Positions 36,883 to 46,455 of a stretch of 64,000 nt of DNA are shown piece by piece. The stretch is from NCBI RefSeq assembly GCF_022378335.1, contig NZ_JAIQCI010000002.1, positions 62,001 through 126,000 on the forward strand, given 5' to 3'. The notes under the pieces were generated by a model. The model was not told the origin of the DNA. It saw only the letters and a program-made list of their open reading frames with translations, and ran no database searches. The position numbers and the translations under genes are program-made. Each line of letters opens with the position of its first letter. Positions within the stretch are counted from its first letter, which is position 1. This DNA comes from Croceicoccus hydrothermalis (lineage in GTDB: Bacteria; Pseudomonadota; Alphaproteobacteria; Sphingomonadales; Sphingomonadaceae).

Positions 36883-37656
36883 ATGATCGACACAACCACG
36901 CAGACGAACCCGTCCGATGCACACACCGCCCGCACCCCGATCAAAGGGCGAAAGGCCATCGTCACGGGCGGCACCACCGGTATCGGGCGCGCGATTGCGG
37001 TGCTGCTCGCCTCGGAAGGGGCGGAGGTGTTCATCTGCGGCCGGGACGAGGACCACCTTGCCGACGCGCTCGCCCGCATTGCCGAGGTGGGCACCGGCCA
37101 TGGCATCGCCTGCGATCTCGCGACGAAGGACGGGCTGAATCGCTTTTACCGCGAAGCGGAGGCGACCTTGGGCGGCTATGATATTGCCGTGCTGAACGCG
37201 GCGGCGGGCTATGGCGGCCTGACCGACGTGGACGAGGATGAACTGCGCTACGCCATTGCGCAGGATTTCACGCAATACGCGATCGGCGCGCACAAGGCGG
37301 TGCACCACATGCGCGATCACGGCGATATCGTGATGATCGGCAGCTATGCGGTGCATAAGCTGGGTGGCGGATCGGCGATCTATTCCGGCATAAAATCGGG
37401 CATTCACGGTTTTGCAGAAGCGCTGCGCCGCGAGGTTTCGCAGGACGGGATCAAGGTCACGCTGATCGTGCCGGCGCTCACCGGATCGGACATGCAGACC
37501 CCGGACATTCCGCCCGAAAAACAGGCCGAACGCATCAACGAGCATACCATGATGCGGGCCGAGGACATCGCCGTCGGCGTTCATTTCGCCCTGACGCAGC
37601 CGCGCCGCACCGTGGTGCAGGAAATGGTGCTGGTGCAGCGCGACACCGATGCCTGA
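36883..37656 (+). CDS. SDR family oxidoreductase inserted in the his operon
   Basis: A 257-residue short-chain dehydrogenase/reductase. The cofactor motif is TGGTTGIGRAIAVLLASEG. NAAAGYG matches the family NNAG block, and the active-site Tyr-Lys occur as YSGIK (YxxxK), with the catalytic Ser in IGSYAV upstream. The substrate is unknown. AAGGAG sits before ATG 36883, 66 bases after hisH. Its stop overlaps the start of the GH130-like gene (ATGCCTGA), so these two genes are coupled as a pair inside the his cluster. Confidence 0.9.
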   Translation: MIDTTTQTNPSDAHTARTPIKGRKAIVTGGTTGIGRAIAVLLASEGAEVFICGRDEDHLADALARIAEVGTGHGIACDLATKDGLNRFYREAEATLGGYDIAVLNAAAGYGGLTDVDEDELRYAIAQDFTQYAIGAHKAVHHMRDHGDIVMIGSYAVHKLGGGSAIYSGIKSGIHGFAEALRREVSQDGIKVTLIVPALTGSDMQTPDIPPEKQAERINEHTMMRAEDIAVGVHFALTQPRRTVVQEMVLVQRDTDA

Positions 37657-38785
37657 TTACGACACCGACCGGCTGGTCTTCGCGCCTGGAGACGTGGATC
37701 TGTGTCGCTCGCCGATGGCGGGGGCGTTCGATGCCGAAACCTACGTGCTGGGTGCGTTCAATCCGGGGATGACGCGGCTTCCCAATGGCAATCTGTTGTT
37801 GATGGTGCGGGTGGCCGAGGCGCTTCGTCACCCGAATCACGATGGCCATATCCGCGCGATCCGCTGGGAGGACGGGACCTACCGGCTCGACGCATGGCCG
37901 CTCTCCGAGGTGGATACCGCCGATCCGCGCAAGTTCATGGTGCCGGGCGGCGGGTGGAAGGTGATGGCCCTGACCAGCCTGTCCTGGCTCCTGCCGGTGG
38001 AATTGTCCGCGGACGGGTTGCAGGTGGTCGCCGTCCATTACGACCGCGCCATTGGGCCTGCCGCCGACTATCAATGCTACGGCGTGGAGGATGCGCGCAT
38101 TTCGTGCGTGGAAGGGCGCTATTACATGACGACCTGCTCCGTTTCGCCGGAGCGGCATTCGACCACGCTCTATACCTCCGAAAACGCGCTGGACTGGACG
38201 CTGGAGGGGATCGTCCTCGATCATCAGAACAAGGACATGCTGATCTTCGAAGGGCACGTCGATGGCAAGTTCTGGGCACAGACGCGGCCGCTGGGCGATC
38301 TCTATTTCGCCTATCCGCCGGGAAGCGAATGGCGCGCCGGCCCGTCGATCAACCTGTCCAGCAGCCCCGACGCGCTGCATTGGAAACCATATGAAAAGCC
38401 CGGCATCCGCCCCCATGCCGCGACGATCGCGACCGCGCGCATGGGCGGGGGGACGCCGCCGATCCTCACCGAAATCGCCGGCATGCGCGGCTGGCTCTCG
38501 CTCTGGCACGGGGTGGAGCCTAAGGGCATCGTCGGCACCTATCGCACCTACTGGTCGCTGCTCGATCCCGATGATCCGTCCCGCACGCTCGCGACGCAGC
38601 ACGAGCCTTTGATCGAGGCGAATGGCGCGCTCACGCAGCCGCTGTCCGACGCGATGTATATCGACGATGTCGTGTTCACCACAGGGATCGCCGATGCGGG
38701 CGACCATTTTGTGGTGGCGTCGGGGGAGGCGGATCTCGCCTGCCGCATCACCCATGTGCCCAAGGGTGCTTTTCGTCCCGCATAG
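37649..38785 (+). CDS. GH130-like glycoside hydrolase/phosphorylase
   Basis: A 378-residue five-bladed-propeller-type protein resembling family GH130 mannoside phosphorylases and mannosidases. The block GVEDAR at 145-150 corresponds to the conserved G-x-E-D-P-R loop. It opens with VFAPGDVDLCRSPMAGAF and has FNPGMTRLPNGNLLLMVRV near the N-terminus, as in that family. There is no signal peptide. It overlaps the SDR gene and ends 21 bases before hisA, so it is part of the his transcription unit. Confidence 0.75.
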   Translation: MPDYDTDRLVFAPGDVDLCRSPMAGAFDAETYVLGAFNPGMTRLPNGNLLLMVRVAEALRHPNHDGHIRAIRWEDGTYRLDAWPLSEVDTADPRKFMVPGGGWKVMALTSLSWLLPVELSADGLQVVAVHYDRAIGPAADYQCYGVEDARISCVEGRYYMTTCSVSPERHSTTLYTSENALDWTLEGIVLDHQNKDMLIFEGHVDGKFWAQTRPLGDLYFAYPPGSEWRAGPSINLSSSPDALHWKPYEKPGIRPHAATIATARMGGGTPPILTEIAGMRGWLSLWHGVEPKGIVGTYRTYWSLLDPDDPSRTLATQHEPLIEANGALTQPLSDAMYIDDVVFTTGIADAGDHFVVASGEADLACRITHVPKGAFRPA

Positions 38786-38806
38786 ACGGTGCTACGCGCT
38801 CCTTCC

Positions 38807-39547
38807 ATGATCGTATTTCCCGCAATCGACCTCAAGGGTGGGCAGGTCGTCCGCCTTGCCGAGGGCGACATGAACCGCGCCACCGTTTACGGCGACGACC
38901 CCGCCGCGCAGGCCCGTCTCTTTGCCGAGGCTGGCGCCATGCACCTGCATGTCGTCGACCTCGACGGCGCGTTCGCAGGGGAGGCCCGCAACCGCGAGGC
39001 GGTGGAAAGCATCGTCGCCGATTTTCCCGGCCATGTGCAGCTTGGCGGCGGCATCCGCACCCCCGCGGCGGTGGAGGGGTGGTTCGACCTCGGCGTATCG
39101 CGCATCGTCATCGGCACGGCGGCACTGACCGATCCCGATTTCGTGAAGGACATGGCCCGCGAATACCCCGGCGGCATCGTCGTCGCGGTTGATGCACGTG
39201 ACGGGATGGTGGCGACGGCGGGATGGGCCGATGTGTCCGACGTGCCGATCGCCGACATGGCTAGGAGGTTCGAGGATGCGGGCGTGGCCTCGCTCCTGTT
39301 CACCGACATCGGGCGGGACGGCCTGCTCAACGGTTGCAACATCGACGCGACGGTCGAGCTTGCGCGCAGCAGCAGCCTGCCCGTCATCGCCAGCGGCGGG
39401 GTGAAGGGGATCGACGATATTCGCATGCTGTCCCTCCATGCCGATGTCGGGATCGAGGGGGTCATCACAGGCCGCGCGATCTATGACGGGCGGCTCGACC
39501 TTGCCGCCGCGTTGCAGATCGCGGCCAGGAGCGAGGAGCGCGGATGA
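38807..39547 (+). CDS. hisA: ProFAR isomerase
   Basis: A 246-residue beta/alpha barrel that opens the ribose ring in histidine synthesis. The two catalytic Asp are D8 in [14 protein letters not shown] and the one in [16 protein letters not shown]. The half-barrel phosphate motif GGIRTP is repeated later as [13 protein letters not shown] 38807 was chosen for the standard start [10 protein letters not shown]. It overlaps hisF by four bases. Confidence 0.96.
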   Translation: MIVFPAIDLKGGQVVRLAEGDMNRATVYGDDPAAQARLFAEAGAMHLHVVDLDGAFAGEARNREAVESIVADFPGHVQLGGGIRTPAAVEGWFDLGVSRIVIGTAALTDPDFVKDMAREYPGGIVVAVDARDGMVATAGWADVSDVPIADMARRFEDAGVASLLFTDIGRDGLLNGCNIDATVELARSSSLPVIASGGVKGIDDIRMLSLHADVGIEGVITGRAIYDGRLDLAAALQIAARSEERG

Positions 39548-40326
39548 CCGTCCGGGTTCGCGTCATCCCGTGCCTCGACGTGGCGAATGGCCGCGTGGTG
39601 AAGGGGGTGAATTTCGTCGATCTGGTCGATGCGGGCGATCCGGTCGAACAGGCGCGCGCCTATGACGCGGCGGGGGCGGACGAATTGTGTTTCCTCGACA
39701 TTTCGGCCAGCCACGAGGGGCGCGGCACGCTGATCGACATGGTGCGCCGCACGGCGGAGGTGTGCTTCATGCCGCTCACCGTCGGGGGCGGCGTGCGCGG
39801 GGCGGAGGATGCGCGCGCCTTGTTGCTCGCCGGTGCGGACAAGGTCGCGGTCAATTCCGCCGCCGTGTCCCGGCCGGAAGTCGTGAGCGAGATCGCCGAA
39901 CGTTTCGGCAGCCAGTGCATCGTCGCCAGCGTGGACGCGCGGCTTGTGGATAAACGCGGTGATAATTTCGGGGAAAAGCGGTGGGAAATCTTCACCCACG
40001 GCGGTCGCAAAGCAACGGGCATCGACGCGATCGACCATGCGCGGCGGCTCGCCGATCTGGGCGCGGGCGAATTGCTTGTCACCTCGATGGATGGCGACGG
40101 GACCAAGCGGGGCTACGATCTCGACCTTACCCGCGCGATTGCCGATGCGGTGGGCGTTCCCGTGATCGCGAGCGGGGGTGTCGGCACGCTCGGCCATCTT
40201 GTCGAGGGTGTGACGAAAGGCCATGCGAGCGCCGTGCTCGCCGCGTCGATCTTCCATTTCGGGCAGCATTCGATCGCAGAGGCGCATGACGCCCTGCGCG
40301 CCGCCGGCCTTCCGGCGCGGGGGTAG
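39544..40326 (+). CDS. hisF: Imidazole glycerol phosphate synthase cyclase subunit HisF
   Basis: A 260-residue barrel that, with HisH, closes the imidazole ring. The N-terminal Asp is in [20 protein letters not shown], and the second is in [29 protein letters not shown] and [14 protein letters not shown] bind the phosphates. It overlaps hisA by four bases and lies 77 bases before hisE. Confidence 0.96.
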   Translation: MTVRVRVIPCLDVANGRVVKGVNFVDLVDAGDPVEQARAYDAAGADELCFLDISASHEGRGTLIDMVRRTAEVCFMPLTVGGGVRGAEDARALLLAGADKVAVNSAAVSRPEVVSEIAERFGSQCIVASVDARLVDKRGDNFGEKRWEIFTHGGRKATGIDAIDHARRLADLGAGELLVTSMDGDGTKRGYDLDLTRAIADAVGVPVIASGGVGTLGHLVEGVTKGHASAVLAASIFHFGQHSIAEAHDALRAAGLPARG

Positions 40327-40403
40327 GCGGGCGTCGGGCACGTGGACGCCCTTTACGTCCAGGCCGCTTGCATTCCGCCGGGCAAATCGCCAATCCTGCC
40401 GCC

Positions 40404-40757
40404 ATGTCCGAAATCACCCATCCCCATACGTTGAACCGGCTGGCCGCGACGATCGACGCGCGCAAGGGTGCCGACCCGTCTTCCAGCTATGTCGCCAAAC
40501 TGCTTGCCGATGCGCCGGCTCTTCCCGCGCGCAAGCTGGGTGAGGAGGCGGTCGAGACGATTGTCGCCGCGCTCGCCGGTTCTGATGAGGAACTGATCGG
40601 GGAGGCGGCGGACGTGCTCTTCCATTTGTCGGTCGTGATGGCGGCGCGCGGCCTGTCGATCGGCGATGCGCTGACCGAGTTGGACCGTCGCGACGGCGTT
40701 TCGGGCATCGTGGAAAAGGCATCGCGCAGCGCAGCGCATCAAAGGAGCGAGGCATGA
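40404..40757 (+). CDS. hisE: Phosphoribosyl-ATP pyrophosphatase
   Basis: A 117-residue all-helical MazG-type hydrolase for the second step of histidine synthesis. KLGEEAVETIVAALAGSDEE, LIGEAADVLFHLSVVMAARG and the Glu/Asp clusters that bind magnesium are intact. ATG 40404 gives the normal length; the frame to 40368 adds an unlikely lead. It overlaps the HIT gene by four bases. Confidence 0.95.
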   Translation: MSEITHPHTLNRLAATIDARKGADPSSSYVAKLLADAPALPARKLGEEAVETIVAALAGSDEELIGEAADVLFHLSVVMAARGLSIGDALTELDRRDGVSGIVEKASRSAAHQRSEA

Positions 40758-41137
40758 CCCCCGTCGATCCCCACCAACCCTATGACGATGACAATATCTT
40801 CGCGAGAATCCTGCGCGGCGATCTGCCGTGCGAGAAGGTGTATGAGGATGACTGGGCGTTCGCCTTTCACGACATCGCGCCGGTCGCCGATACGCATGTG
40901 CTCGTCCTTCCCAAGGGTCGCTATGTCAGCTGGGACGATTTCAGCGCGAACGCGAGCGCGGAGGAAATCGCGGGTTTCGTCCGCGCCGTCGGCACCGTGG
41001 CGCGCGATCTCGATCTCGTCGATGCGGGCTACCGGCTCATCAACAATATCGGCAAGGATGGCGGGCAGATCGTGCCGCATCTTCACGTTCACCTCCTCGG
41101 CGGGCGGGCCATGGGGCCTATGCTGTCTGCAAACTGA
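40754..41137 (+). CDS. HIT domain protein
   Basis: A 127-residue histidine-triad nucleotide-binding protein. The signature GGQIVPHLHVHLLGGRAMG holds the triad HLHVHLL near the C-terminus; the nucleotide block is DNIFARILRGDLPCEKVYED. Such proteins hydrolyse adenosine 5'-phosphoramidate-type compounds. It is coupled to hisE by a four-base overlap and ends the his unit, as is common in Alphaproteobacteria. Confidence 0.94.
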   Translation: MTPVDPHQPYDDDNIFARILRGDLPCEKVYEDDWAFAFHDIAPVADTHVLVLPKGRYVSWDDFSANASAEEIAGFVRAVGTVARDLDLVDAGYRLINNIGKDGGQIVPHLHVHLLGGRAMGPMLSAN

Positions 41138-41204
41138 ACGGATACACGGTAAATTCGCGTCGGGGCGTCATTAAGTTTCTTGTCGCCCCGATGGCCTCCC
41201 GGCT

Positions 41205-41690
41205 ATGACCGCGGCCATGGATCATCGCCTGCCCGAACCTGCGACCGGAAACATGCACGATGGCGTGCATTATTACGCCGTGCGCGTTTTTTTCGAGGAT
41301 ACCGACCTTTCCGGCGTGGTCTATCACGCAAACTATCTCCGCTGGTTCGAGCGGGCGCGGTCGGACCTTCTCGACCGGCTCGGCATCGATCAGCGCGCCG
41401 CCTTCGATGCGGGCGAGGGTGCCTATGCGGTGAGCGATCTTTCCATCCGCTATGCCGCGCCCGCCCGCCTTGGCGATACCGTCATGATCGAGACGCGCGC
41501 CGAAAAGATCGCCCGCGCTTCCTGCCGCCTGTCGCAACGCGCGTTGCGGGGTGCGGACCTGCTCTCGCAAATGTCCGTGCGGGTCGGCTTCGTCGCCCCG
41601 GACGGCCGCCCGCGCAGACAGCCCGGCGGCTGGATCGAGGCGTTCACAACGTTCGATACCCCTTCCCACAGCCCGAAAGAGGCCTGCTGA
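41205..41690 (+). CDS. ybgC: Tol-Pal associated acyl-CoA thioesterase YbgC
   Basis: A 161-residue hotdog-fold thioesterase. The catalytic Asp lies in VFFEDTDLSGVVYHANYLRW, the YbgC/4HBT signature. The N-terminal extension (PEPATGNMHDG) is slightly longer than in E. coli. It directly precedes tolQ (stop and start adjacent), so it opens the Tol-Pal operon. It may act on membrane phospholipid acyl groups. Confidence 0.95.
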   Translation: MTAAMDHRLPEPATGNMHDGVHYYAVRVFFEDTDLSGVVYHANYLRWFERARSDLLDRLGIDQRAAFDAGEGAYAVSDLSIRYAAPARLGDTVMIETRAEKIARASCRLSQRALRGADLLSQMSVRVGFVAPDGRPRRQPGGWIEAFTTFDTPSHSPKEAC

Positions 41691-42398
41691 ATGTTGCTCA
41701 ATACCCTTGCCGCCGTGGCCGCCGCGCCGGCCGCACCGACGCGGCTGGATCCGCTCGAACTGTTTCTCCAGGCCGATATCGTGGTGCAGATCGTGATGGC
41801 GGGGCTGATCCTCGCCTCGATCTGGGTGTGGGCGATCATCGTGTCCTTTTTGCTCAAGATCGGACGCCTCGACGCGCAGAACCGCCGGTTCGAAAAGGCG
41901 TTCTGGCGCGCCGACGATGTCGAGGCGATGGTGACGGGCGACAACAAGCCGGTGCCATCGCGCACGGTCGCCGCCGCCGGGCTTGCCGAATGGCGGCGGT
42001 CCACGCGCGACGGCGTGCGGGACAAGGATGGCCTGCGTCAGCGGCTCTCCGCAACGCTCGACAGCGCGGTCACGGCGGAAAGCGACAGGCTCGCCGCCCG
42101 GCTGAATTTCCTCGCCACGGTGGGGTCGGTCGCGCCGTTCGTCGGCCTGTTCGGCACGGTGTGGGGCATCATGAACAGCTTTTTCCAGATCGGCGCCCAG
42201 GCCAGCACCAGCCTTGCCGTCGTCGCGCCCGGCATTTCGGAGGCTTTGTTCGCCACCGCCATCGGGCTTTTCGCCGCGATCCCGGCGGTCATTGCCTACA
42301 ACCGTTTCTCGTTCCGCGTGAACGGGTTCGAAACGCGGCTCTACCGCTTTGCCGACCGGTTCAACGCCTCGCTCAGCCGCGAGCTGGAGAGCATGTGA
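41691..42398 (+). CDS. tolQ: Tol-Pal system proton channel TolQ
   Basis: A 235-residue three-helix inner membrane protein. The first helix is [20 protein letters not shown]. The conserved block [20 protein letters not shown] leads into helix 2, and [20 protein letters not shown] forms helix 3, with the Thr residues of the proton path. With TolR it energises TolA for cell constriction and outer membrane stability. It follows ybgC with no gap and precedes tolR by one base. Confidence 0.96.
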   Translation: MLLNTLAAVAAAPAAPTRLDPLELFLQADIVVQIVMAGLILASIWVWAIIVSFLLKIGRLDAQNRRFEKAFWRADDVEAMVTGDNKPVPSRTVAAAGLAEWRRSTRDGVRDKDGLRQRLSATLDSAVTAESDRLAARLNFLATVGSVAPFVGLFGTVWGIMNSFFQIGAQASTSLAVVAPGISEALFATAIGLFAAIPAVIAYNRFSFRVNGFETRLYRFADRFNASLSRELESM

Positions 42399-42399
42399 C

Positions 42400-42852
42400 A
42401 TGGGCGTGAAACTCGCATCCCCGTCGGGCGGGCGGGGCCGGCGCGGGCGCGGCGGGCGCACGCCCATGGCCGAAATCAACGTGACGCCGATGGTCGACGT
42501 CATGCTGGTGCTGCTCATCATCTTCATGGTGGCGGCGCCGTTGCTCGCCGCCGGGGTGCCGGTGAATCTTCCCGACAGCCAGGCCGATGCCCTGCCCAGC
42601 GACAACGAACCGCTTACCGTCTCGCTCGACGAGCAGGGCCGCATTTTCATCGACGAGGAGCGCATTCCCGCCGGCGCCTTTTCCGAACGTGTCGCGCTGT
42701 TCCTGCCCGGCGGCGGGGAGGCGCCCCCGGTCGTGCTGCGCGCGGATCGCGGGCTTGATTACGGGCGTGTCGTGGCGGTGATGGGTGCGCTCAACAACGC
42801 CGGTTTCCGTCAGATTTCGCTGGTCACCAACGGTTCATCGGAAAGCCCATAG
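42400..42852 (+). CDS. tolR: Tol-Pal system protein TolR
   Basis: A 150-residue ExbD/TolR-type protein. One membrane helix carries the critical Asp in MAEINVTPMVDVMLVLLIIF; the periplasmic domain VVLRADRGLDYGRVVAVMGA follows. The N-terminal glycine/arginine-rich lead is longer than usual. ATG 42400 lies one base after the tolQ stop. Confidence 0.95.
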   Translation: MGVKLASPSGGRGRRGRGGRTPMAEINVTPMVDVMLVLLIIFMVAAPLLAAGVPVNLPDSQADALPSDNEPLTVSLDEQGRIFIDEERIPAGAFSERVALFLPGGGEAPPVVLRADRGLDYGRVVAVMGALNNAGFRQISLVTNGSSESP

Positions 42853-42855
42853 CCC

Positions 42856-43746
42856 ATGGCGACGATGACGCCGACAACTCCACCTCTTGACGATGGCGAG
42901 GCCTCTGGCTTTGGTCGGGAGGACAGGGCTGGCCTTGGCATCGCCATCGCAGCACACGGCGCCGTGCTGGCCGGACTGCTGCTTTTTGCCAAGGATCCTC
43001 CGCCCGTCCCGGTCGATATTCCCGAACCGATCACCGTAACCGTTTCGGAAGAGATCGCGCTGGAGTCCGTTTCTCCGAACCCGGCCGCCAATCCGGCGCG
43101 GTCCGTGGCGGAACAACTCGGCGATCCGACCCCGCCCGCGCCATCGGTGGTGGAACCGCTTCCAGCGCCGCTCCCGCCCAGGATCGAGCAACCCCCGCCG
43201 CAGCCGCAGCCGCGCCCGGAACCGCGCCCGCAGCCAAGGCCCGAACCAAGGCCGCAACCAAAGGCGGAGCCCAAGCCGCAGCCCAAGCCGCAGCCCAAGC
43301 CCGCACCCCGTGCCCCGGCGCGCGAGGCCCCGCGCGATCCCGCGCCCGCCCGCGGCAGCCGCCTCGGCAGCGATTTCCTCGCCGGGACGGGCGGCAGCGG
43401 GCAGGACCGTCAACAGCCCGCGCAAAAGGCCGGCCCGCTCACCGCATCGGCGCTGTCCTCCGCCATATCGCGCCAGCTGCGCCCGCATTGGAGCGCGCCG
43501 CAGGGCGTCGACGCGGAAAAGCTGGTGACGGTGCTGTCGTGGGAAATGAACCGCGACGGCAGCGTGCGCGGACGGCCGCGCGTCGTGTCGCAATCGGGCG
43601 TGACCGACGCGAACGAAGCGCAAAAGGACCGTCACGCCGAACTCGCCATTCGCGCGGTGCAGCTCGCCGCGCCTTTCGACCTGCCCGATGAATATTACGA
43701 CACGTGGAAACGCGTGGATTCGTTCCGTTTCGACCGGAGATTGTAA
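42856..43746 (+). CDS. tolA: TolA / TonB-family energy transducer
   Basis: A 296-residue transducer linking the TolQR motor to TolB-Pal. A single N-terminal membrane helix (GLGIAIAAHGAVLAGLLLFA, about 26-45) is followed by a periplasmic arm rich in Pro, Gln, Glu and Lys: PQPRPEPRPQPKAEPKPQPK-type repeats at about 110-155. A C-terminal TolA/TonB-like domain ends the protein (ISRQLRPHWSAPQGVDAEKL). It starts three bases after tolR. The Pro-rich arm differs from the helical Ala/Lys arm of enteric TolA. Confidence 0.88.
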   Translation: MATMTPTTPPLDDGEASGFGREDRAGLGIAIAAHGAVLAGLLLFAKDPPPVPVDIPEPITVTVSEEIALESVSPNPAANPARSVAEQLGDPTPPAPSVVEPLPAPLPPRIEQPPPQPQPRPEPRPQPRPEPRPQPKAEPKPQPKPQPKPAPRAPAREAPRDPAPARGSRLGSDFLAGTGGSGQDRQQPAQKAGPLTASALSSAISRQLRPHWSAPQGVDAEKLVTVLSWEMNRDGSVRGRPRVVSQSGVTDANEAQKDRHAELAIRAVQLAAPFDLPDEYYDTWKRVDSFRFDRRL

Positions 43747-43748
43747 GC

Positions 43749-45098
43749 ATGCTGAAATCCGCCCTCTACGCCGCCAGCGCGGCGCTTGCCCTGATCGCCG
43801 CGCCGGTGTTTGCACAGGATGCACCGGCCGGCGGGCTGACCGGGTCGGTCTCGGATGAAAGCGAGTGGCAGGATCTTGGCATCGCGATCCCGGCGTTTGC
43901 GACCGATCGGGACGTATCGACGCCCGCCGCCCCGCGCACGACCGGGGCGCTGGGTCGCGAACTAGCCCGCGTGATCACCGCCGATCTCAAGAACAATGGC
44001 CTGTTCCGTCCTGTCGGCCCCGACGCGCTGCCGACCATCGCCTTTCGCGAGGCGACGGCCCCGCAATATGGCAAGTGGTCGCCGCTGGGCGCCGAAATGC
44101 TGGTTCACGGGTTCGTGAAGGCGGGCGCGGACAATCAGCTTACCTTGGGATGTTATCTGTACGACATCGGACTGCAACAGGAGCTGGCGCGCGAAGGCTA
44201 TGTCGTGTCGCCCGCCGACTGGCGCCGGGCTGCGCACAAATGCGCCGACATGGTCTATTCGCGGCTTTCGGGCGAAGATCCGTTCTTCGACAGCCGCATC
44301 GCCTATATCGCCGAAACGGGTCCGAAGGATAACCGGGTGAAGCGGCTTGCAATCATGGATTCGGACGGCGCCAACCACAGCTTCATCACGAGCGGGAGCA
44401 CGACCGCGCTCACCCCGCGCTATTCGCCCGATTATTCGAAGATCGCGTATCTGTCGTACAAGGACGGCAATCCGCGCATTTACATCTACGACATCGCATC
44501 GAAATCGCAGACGCTCGTGACGCAGAGCGGCAACCCGACCTTTGCACCGCGCTGGTCGCCCGACGGGCGGTACATCCTCTATTCCATGGCGGTGTCGGGC
44601 AATACCGACATCTACCGCGTGCCGGTCACCGGCGGACAGCCGCAGCGCCTCACCGATACGCCGGGGATCGACATCGGCGGTTCCTATTCCCCCGACGGGC
44701 GCCAGATCGTGTTCGAAAGCGACCGTTCCGGCAGTCAGCAGATCTATGTCATGAATGCCGACGGCACCGGACAGCGGCGGATCAGCTTTTTCGGCGGGCG
44801 CGCGGCGACCCCGGAGTGGAGCCCGCGCGGCGACCAGATCGCCTTCACGCACATTACCGGCAATTTCCGGATCGCCACGATGAGCCCCGGCGGCGGCAAC
44901 CTGCGCCACCTTACCGACGCGTGGCAGGACGAGGCGCCGACGTGGAGCCCCAACGGCCGCATCATCCAGTTCTTCCGCACCACCCGCAACAGCGGCCAAT
45001 CGGAACTGTGGCAGGTCGATCTCACCGGTGACAATCTGCGCCAGCTCGACACCCCGGTGGACGCGTCCGACCCGTCGTGGGGACCGGTTTTGCCTTAA
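43749..45098 (+). CDS. tolB: Tol-Pal system beta-propeller protein TolB
   Basis: A 449-residue periplasmic protein: signal SAALALIAAPVFAQD, an N-terminal D1 domain (LGRELARVITADLKNNGLFR), then a six-bladed propeller with repeated WSPDGR blades (PRWSPDGRYILYSM, GSYSPDGRQIVFES, PEWSPRGDQIAF, TWSPNGRI). TolB docks on Pal and passes force from TolA. ATG 43749 was selected to keep the signal peptide at the N-terminus. Confidence 0.97.
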   Translation: MLKSALYAASAALALIAAPVFAQDAPAGGLTGSVSDESEWQDLGIAIPAFATDRDVSTPAAPRTTGALGRELARVITADLKNNGLFRPVGPDALPTIAFREATAPQYGKWSPLGAEMLVHGFVKAGADNQLTLGCYLYDIGLQQELAREGYVVSPADWRRAAHKCADMVYSRLSGEDPFFDSRIAYIAETGPKDNRVKRLAIMDSDGANHSFITSGSTTALTPRYSPDYSKIAYLSYKDGNPRIYIYDIASKSQTLVTQSGNPTFAPRWSPDGRYILYSMAVSGNTDIYRVPVTGGQPQRLTDTPGIDIGGSYSPDGRQIVFESDRSGSQQIYVMNADGTGQRRISFFGGRAATPEWSPRGDQIAFTHITGNFRIATMSPGGGNLRHLTDAWQDEAPTWSPNGRIIQFFRTTRNSGQSELWQVDLTGDNLRQLDTPVDASDPSWGPVLP

Positions 45099-45195
45099 CA
45101 GCGTTGGTGTTGCATGACGGTGGCGCATCTGGCGCCATTCGATCGGCCGGCAACACCCGACCCCAATCCGATCATAGCAGAAGGAGCCTAAGACA

Positions 45196-45723
45196 ATGCG
45201 CTTGATGAACCGCCCGAATCTTTCCCGCGCCGCGCTTTTGGCGTGCGGCACGCTCGCGCTTGCCGCGTGCAAGACCACGCCCGATGAATTGCCGCCCGAA
45301 CCGGCGACGACGCCCGCGCCCGGTACCAGCTCCGGCAACGCGAACGCGAACACCGTCGCCCCCGGAAGCCAGCAGGATTTCGTGAATTCGGTCGCGTCGG
45401 ATCGCGTGTTCTTCGACACCGACGAATTCAATATCGATTCCGCGGATCAGGCCACGCTGCGCAGCCAGGCCCAATGGCTGATGCAATATCCCAACAAGCG
45501 CATCACGATCGAGGGGCATGCCGACGAACGCGGTACCCGCGAATATAACCTCGCGCTTGGCGAACGCCGCGCCAATGCCGCGCGCAATTATCTCGTCAGC
45601 CTCGGCATTCCGGCCACTCGCATCACCACGGTGAGCTATGGCAAGGAGCGCCCGGTCGCCATGGGCTCGAACGAGCAGGCCTGGGCACAGAACCGCCGCG
45701 CCGTCACCGTCACGGTGCAGTAA
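45196..45723 (+). CDS. pal: Peptidoglycan-associated lipoprotein Pal
   Basis: A 175-residue outer membrane lipoprotein. The lipobox is in [13 protein letters not shown], a proline/asparagine-rich linker follows, and the OmpA-like domain has [20 protein letters not shown], with the peptidoglycan-binding Asp and Arg in standard places. It ends the Tol-Pal run, 97 bases after tolB with AAGGAG upstream. Confidence 0.96.
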   Translation: MRLMNRPNLSRAALLACGTLALAACKTTPDELPPEPATTPAPGTSSGNANANTVAPGSQQDFVNSVASDRVFFDTDEFNIDSADQATLRSQAQWLMQYPNKRITIEGHADERGTREYNLALGERRANAARNYLVSLGIPATRITTVSYGKERPVAMGSNEQAWAQNRRAVTVTVQ

Positions 45724-45741
45724 AGCAGGGTCGATTTTCTC

Positions 45742-45780
45742 TCGCGATCTGGCTATTGCGATATGATGGCCAGATCGCGA
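45742..45780 (+). promoter_or_regulatory. Perfect 12-base inverted repeat flanking the DnaJ-gene start
   Basis: TCGCGATCTGGC (45742-45753) and GCCAGATCGCGA (45769-45780) pair perfectly around a 15-base loop. The start ATG (45763) lies in the loop, and the right arm is the first coding sequence. The RNA hairpin could hide the start, or the DNA palindrome could be an operator. There is no T-run, so it is not a normal terminator of pal. Confidence 0.55.
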
Positions 45781-46311
45781 CGATCCGTAGACTGGGGTTT
45801 TCCCCGATGGCGCGGCTATGAAGCCGGGCGGGAGGCGCAGAACGTGCGCCTTTGCGACCGCGTGGGTTGCGACGAGCCGGGCGATTGCCCCGCGCCCAAA
45901 TCCCCCAACAGCCCCGAACGCTGGTATTTCTGTCAGCCGCACGCCGCCGAATACAATCGCGGCTGGGATTATTTCGCCGGGCTTTCCGAAGAGGAAAAGG
46001 CCAAGCGTGCCGCGCGGGAACAGCGCGACAATGCGGGCTATCGCGAATCGGCGCATTATGGCTGGGCCGGGTCGGGCGATGGCACGCGCAGCGGCGACGA
46101 ACTCCGCGCGCTGGAGGTGCTCGAACTCGATCCCGACGCCGATTTCGCCGCGATCAAGAAAGCGTGGCGCCTGCTCGCCAAGCGTGTGCATCCCGACGTG
46201 AAGCCGGGCGATCCCGAGGCGGCGAAGGAATTTCACCGCCTGCAACTCGCCTATGACGTGTTGAAGGCGGCAGAGGACCGGCGTCAGTGGCAACCGGACG
46301 CACCGCGTTGA
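45763..46311 (+). CDS. DnaJ-domain protein
   Basis: A 182-residue protein with a C-terminal J domain: the HPD motif in ACLAKRVHPDVKPGD-like VHPDVKPGDPEAAKEF, preceded by FAAIKKAWRLLAKR. The N-terminal half has a conserved non-J block, VRLCDRVGCDEPGDCPAPKS and WYFCQPHAAEYNRGWDYF, with four Cys. This architecture is seen in short alphaproteobacterial J proteins. It is a probable DnaK partner; the client is unknown. No clear Shine-Dalgarno sequence precedes ATG 45763. Confidence 0.9.
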   Translation: MMARSRRSVDWGFPRWRGYEAGREAQNVRLCDRVGCDEPGDCPAPKSPNSPERWYFCQPHAAEYNRGWDYFAGLSEEEKAKRAAREQRDNAGYRESAHYGWAGSGDGTRSGDELRALEVLELDPDADFAAIKKAWRLLAKRVHPDVKPGDPEAAKEFHRLQLAYDVLKAAEDRRQWQPDAPR

Positions 46312-46455
46312 ACCGCATTTCGGTTGCGTGGGTTCGCACCCGGCACGGCGAGGGTTCTGCGCATTTGCCACGGTGGGGCGGCGGCGCTACGCTATGCCAA
46401 TCGCGGCATTCCGGCACAGCGATTTACACCCCTCCATCAGTAAAACGGGACGCCC

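Noticed and set aside
43193..43310. A CRISPR-like repeat series
   Set aside because: The repeats encode the PQPRPEPRPQPK arm of TolA; they are irregular coding repeats without spacers.
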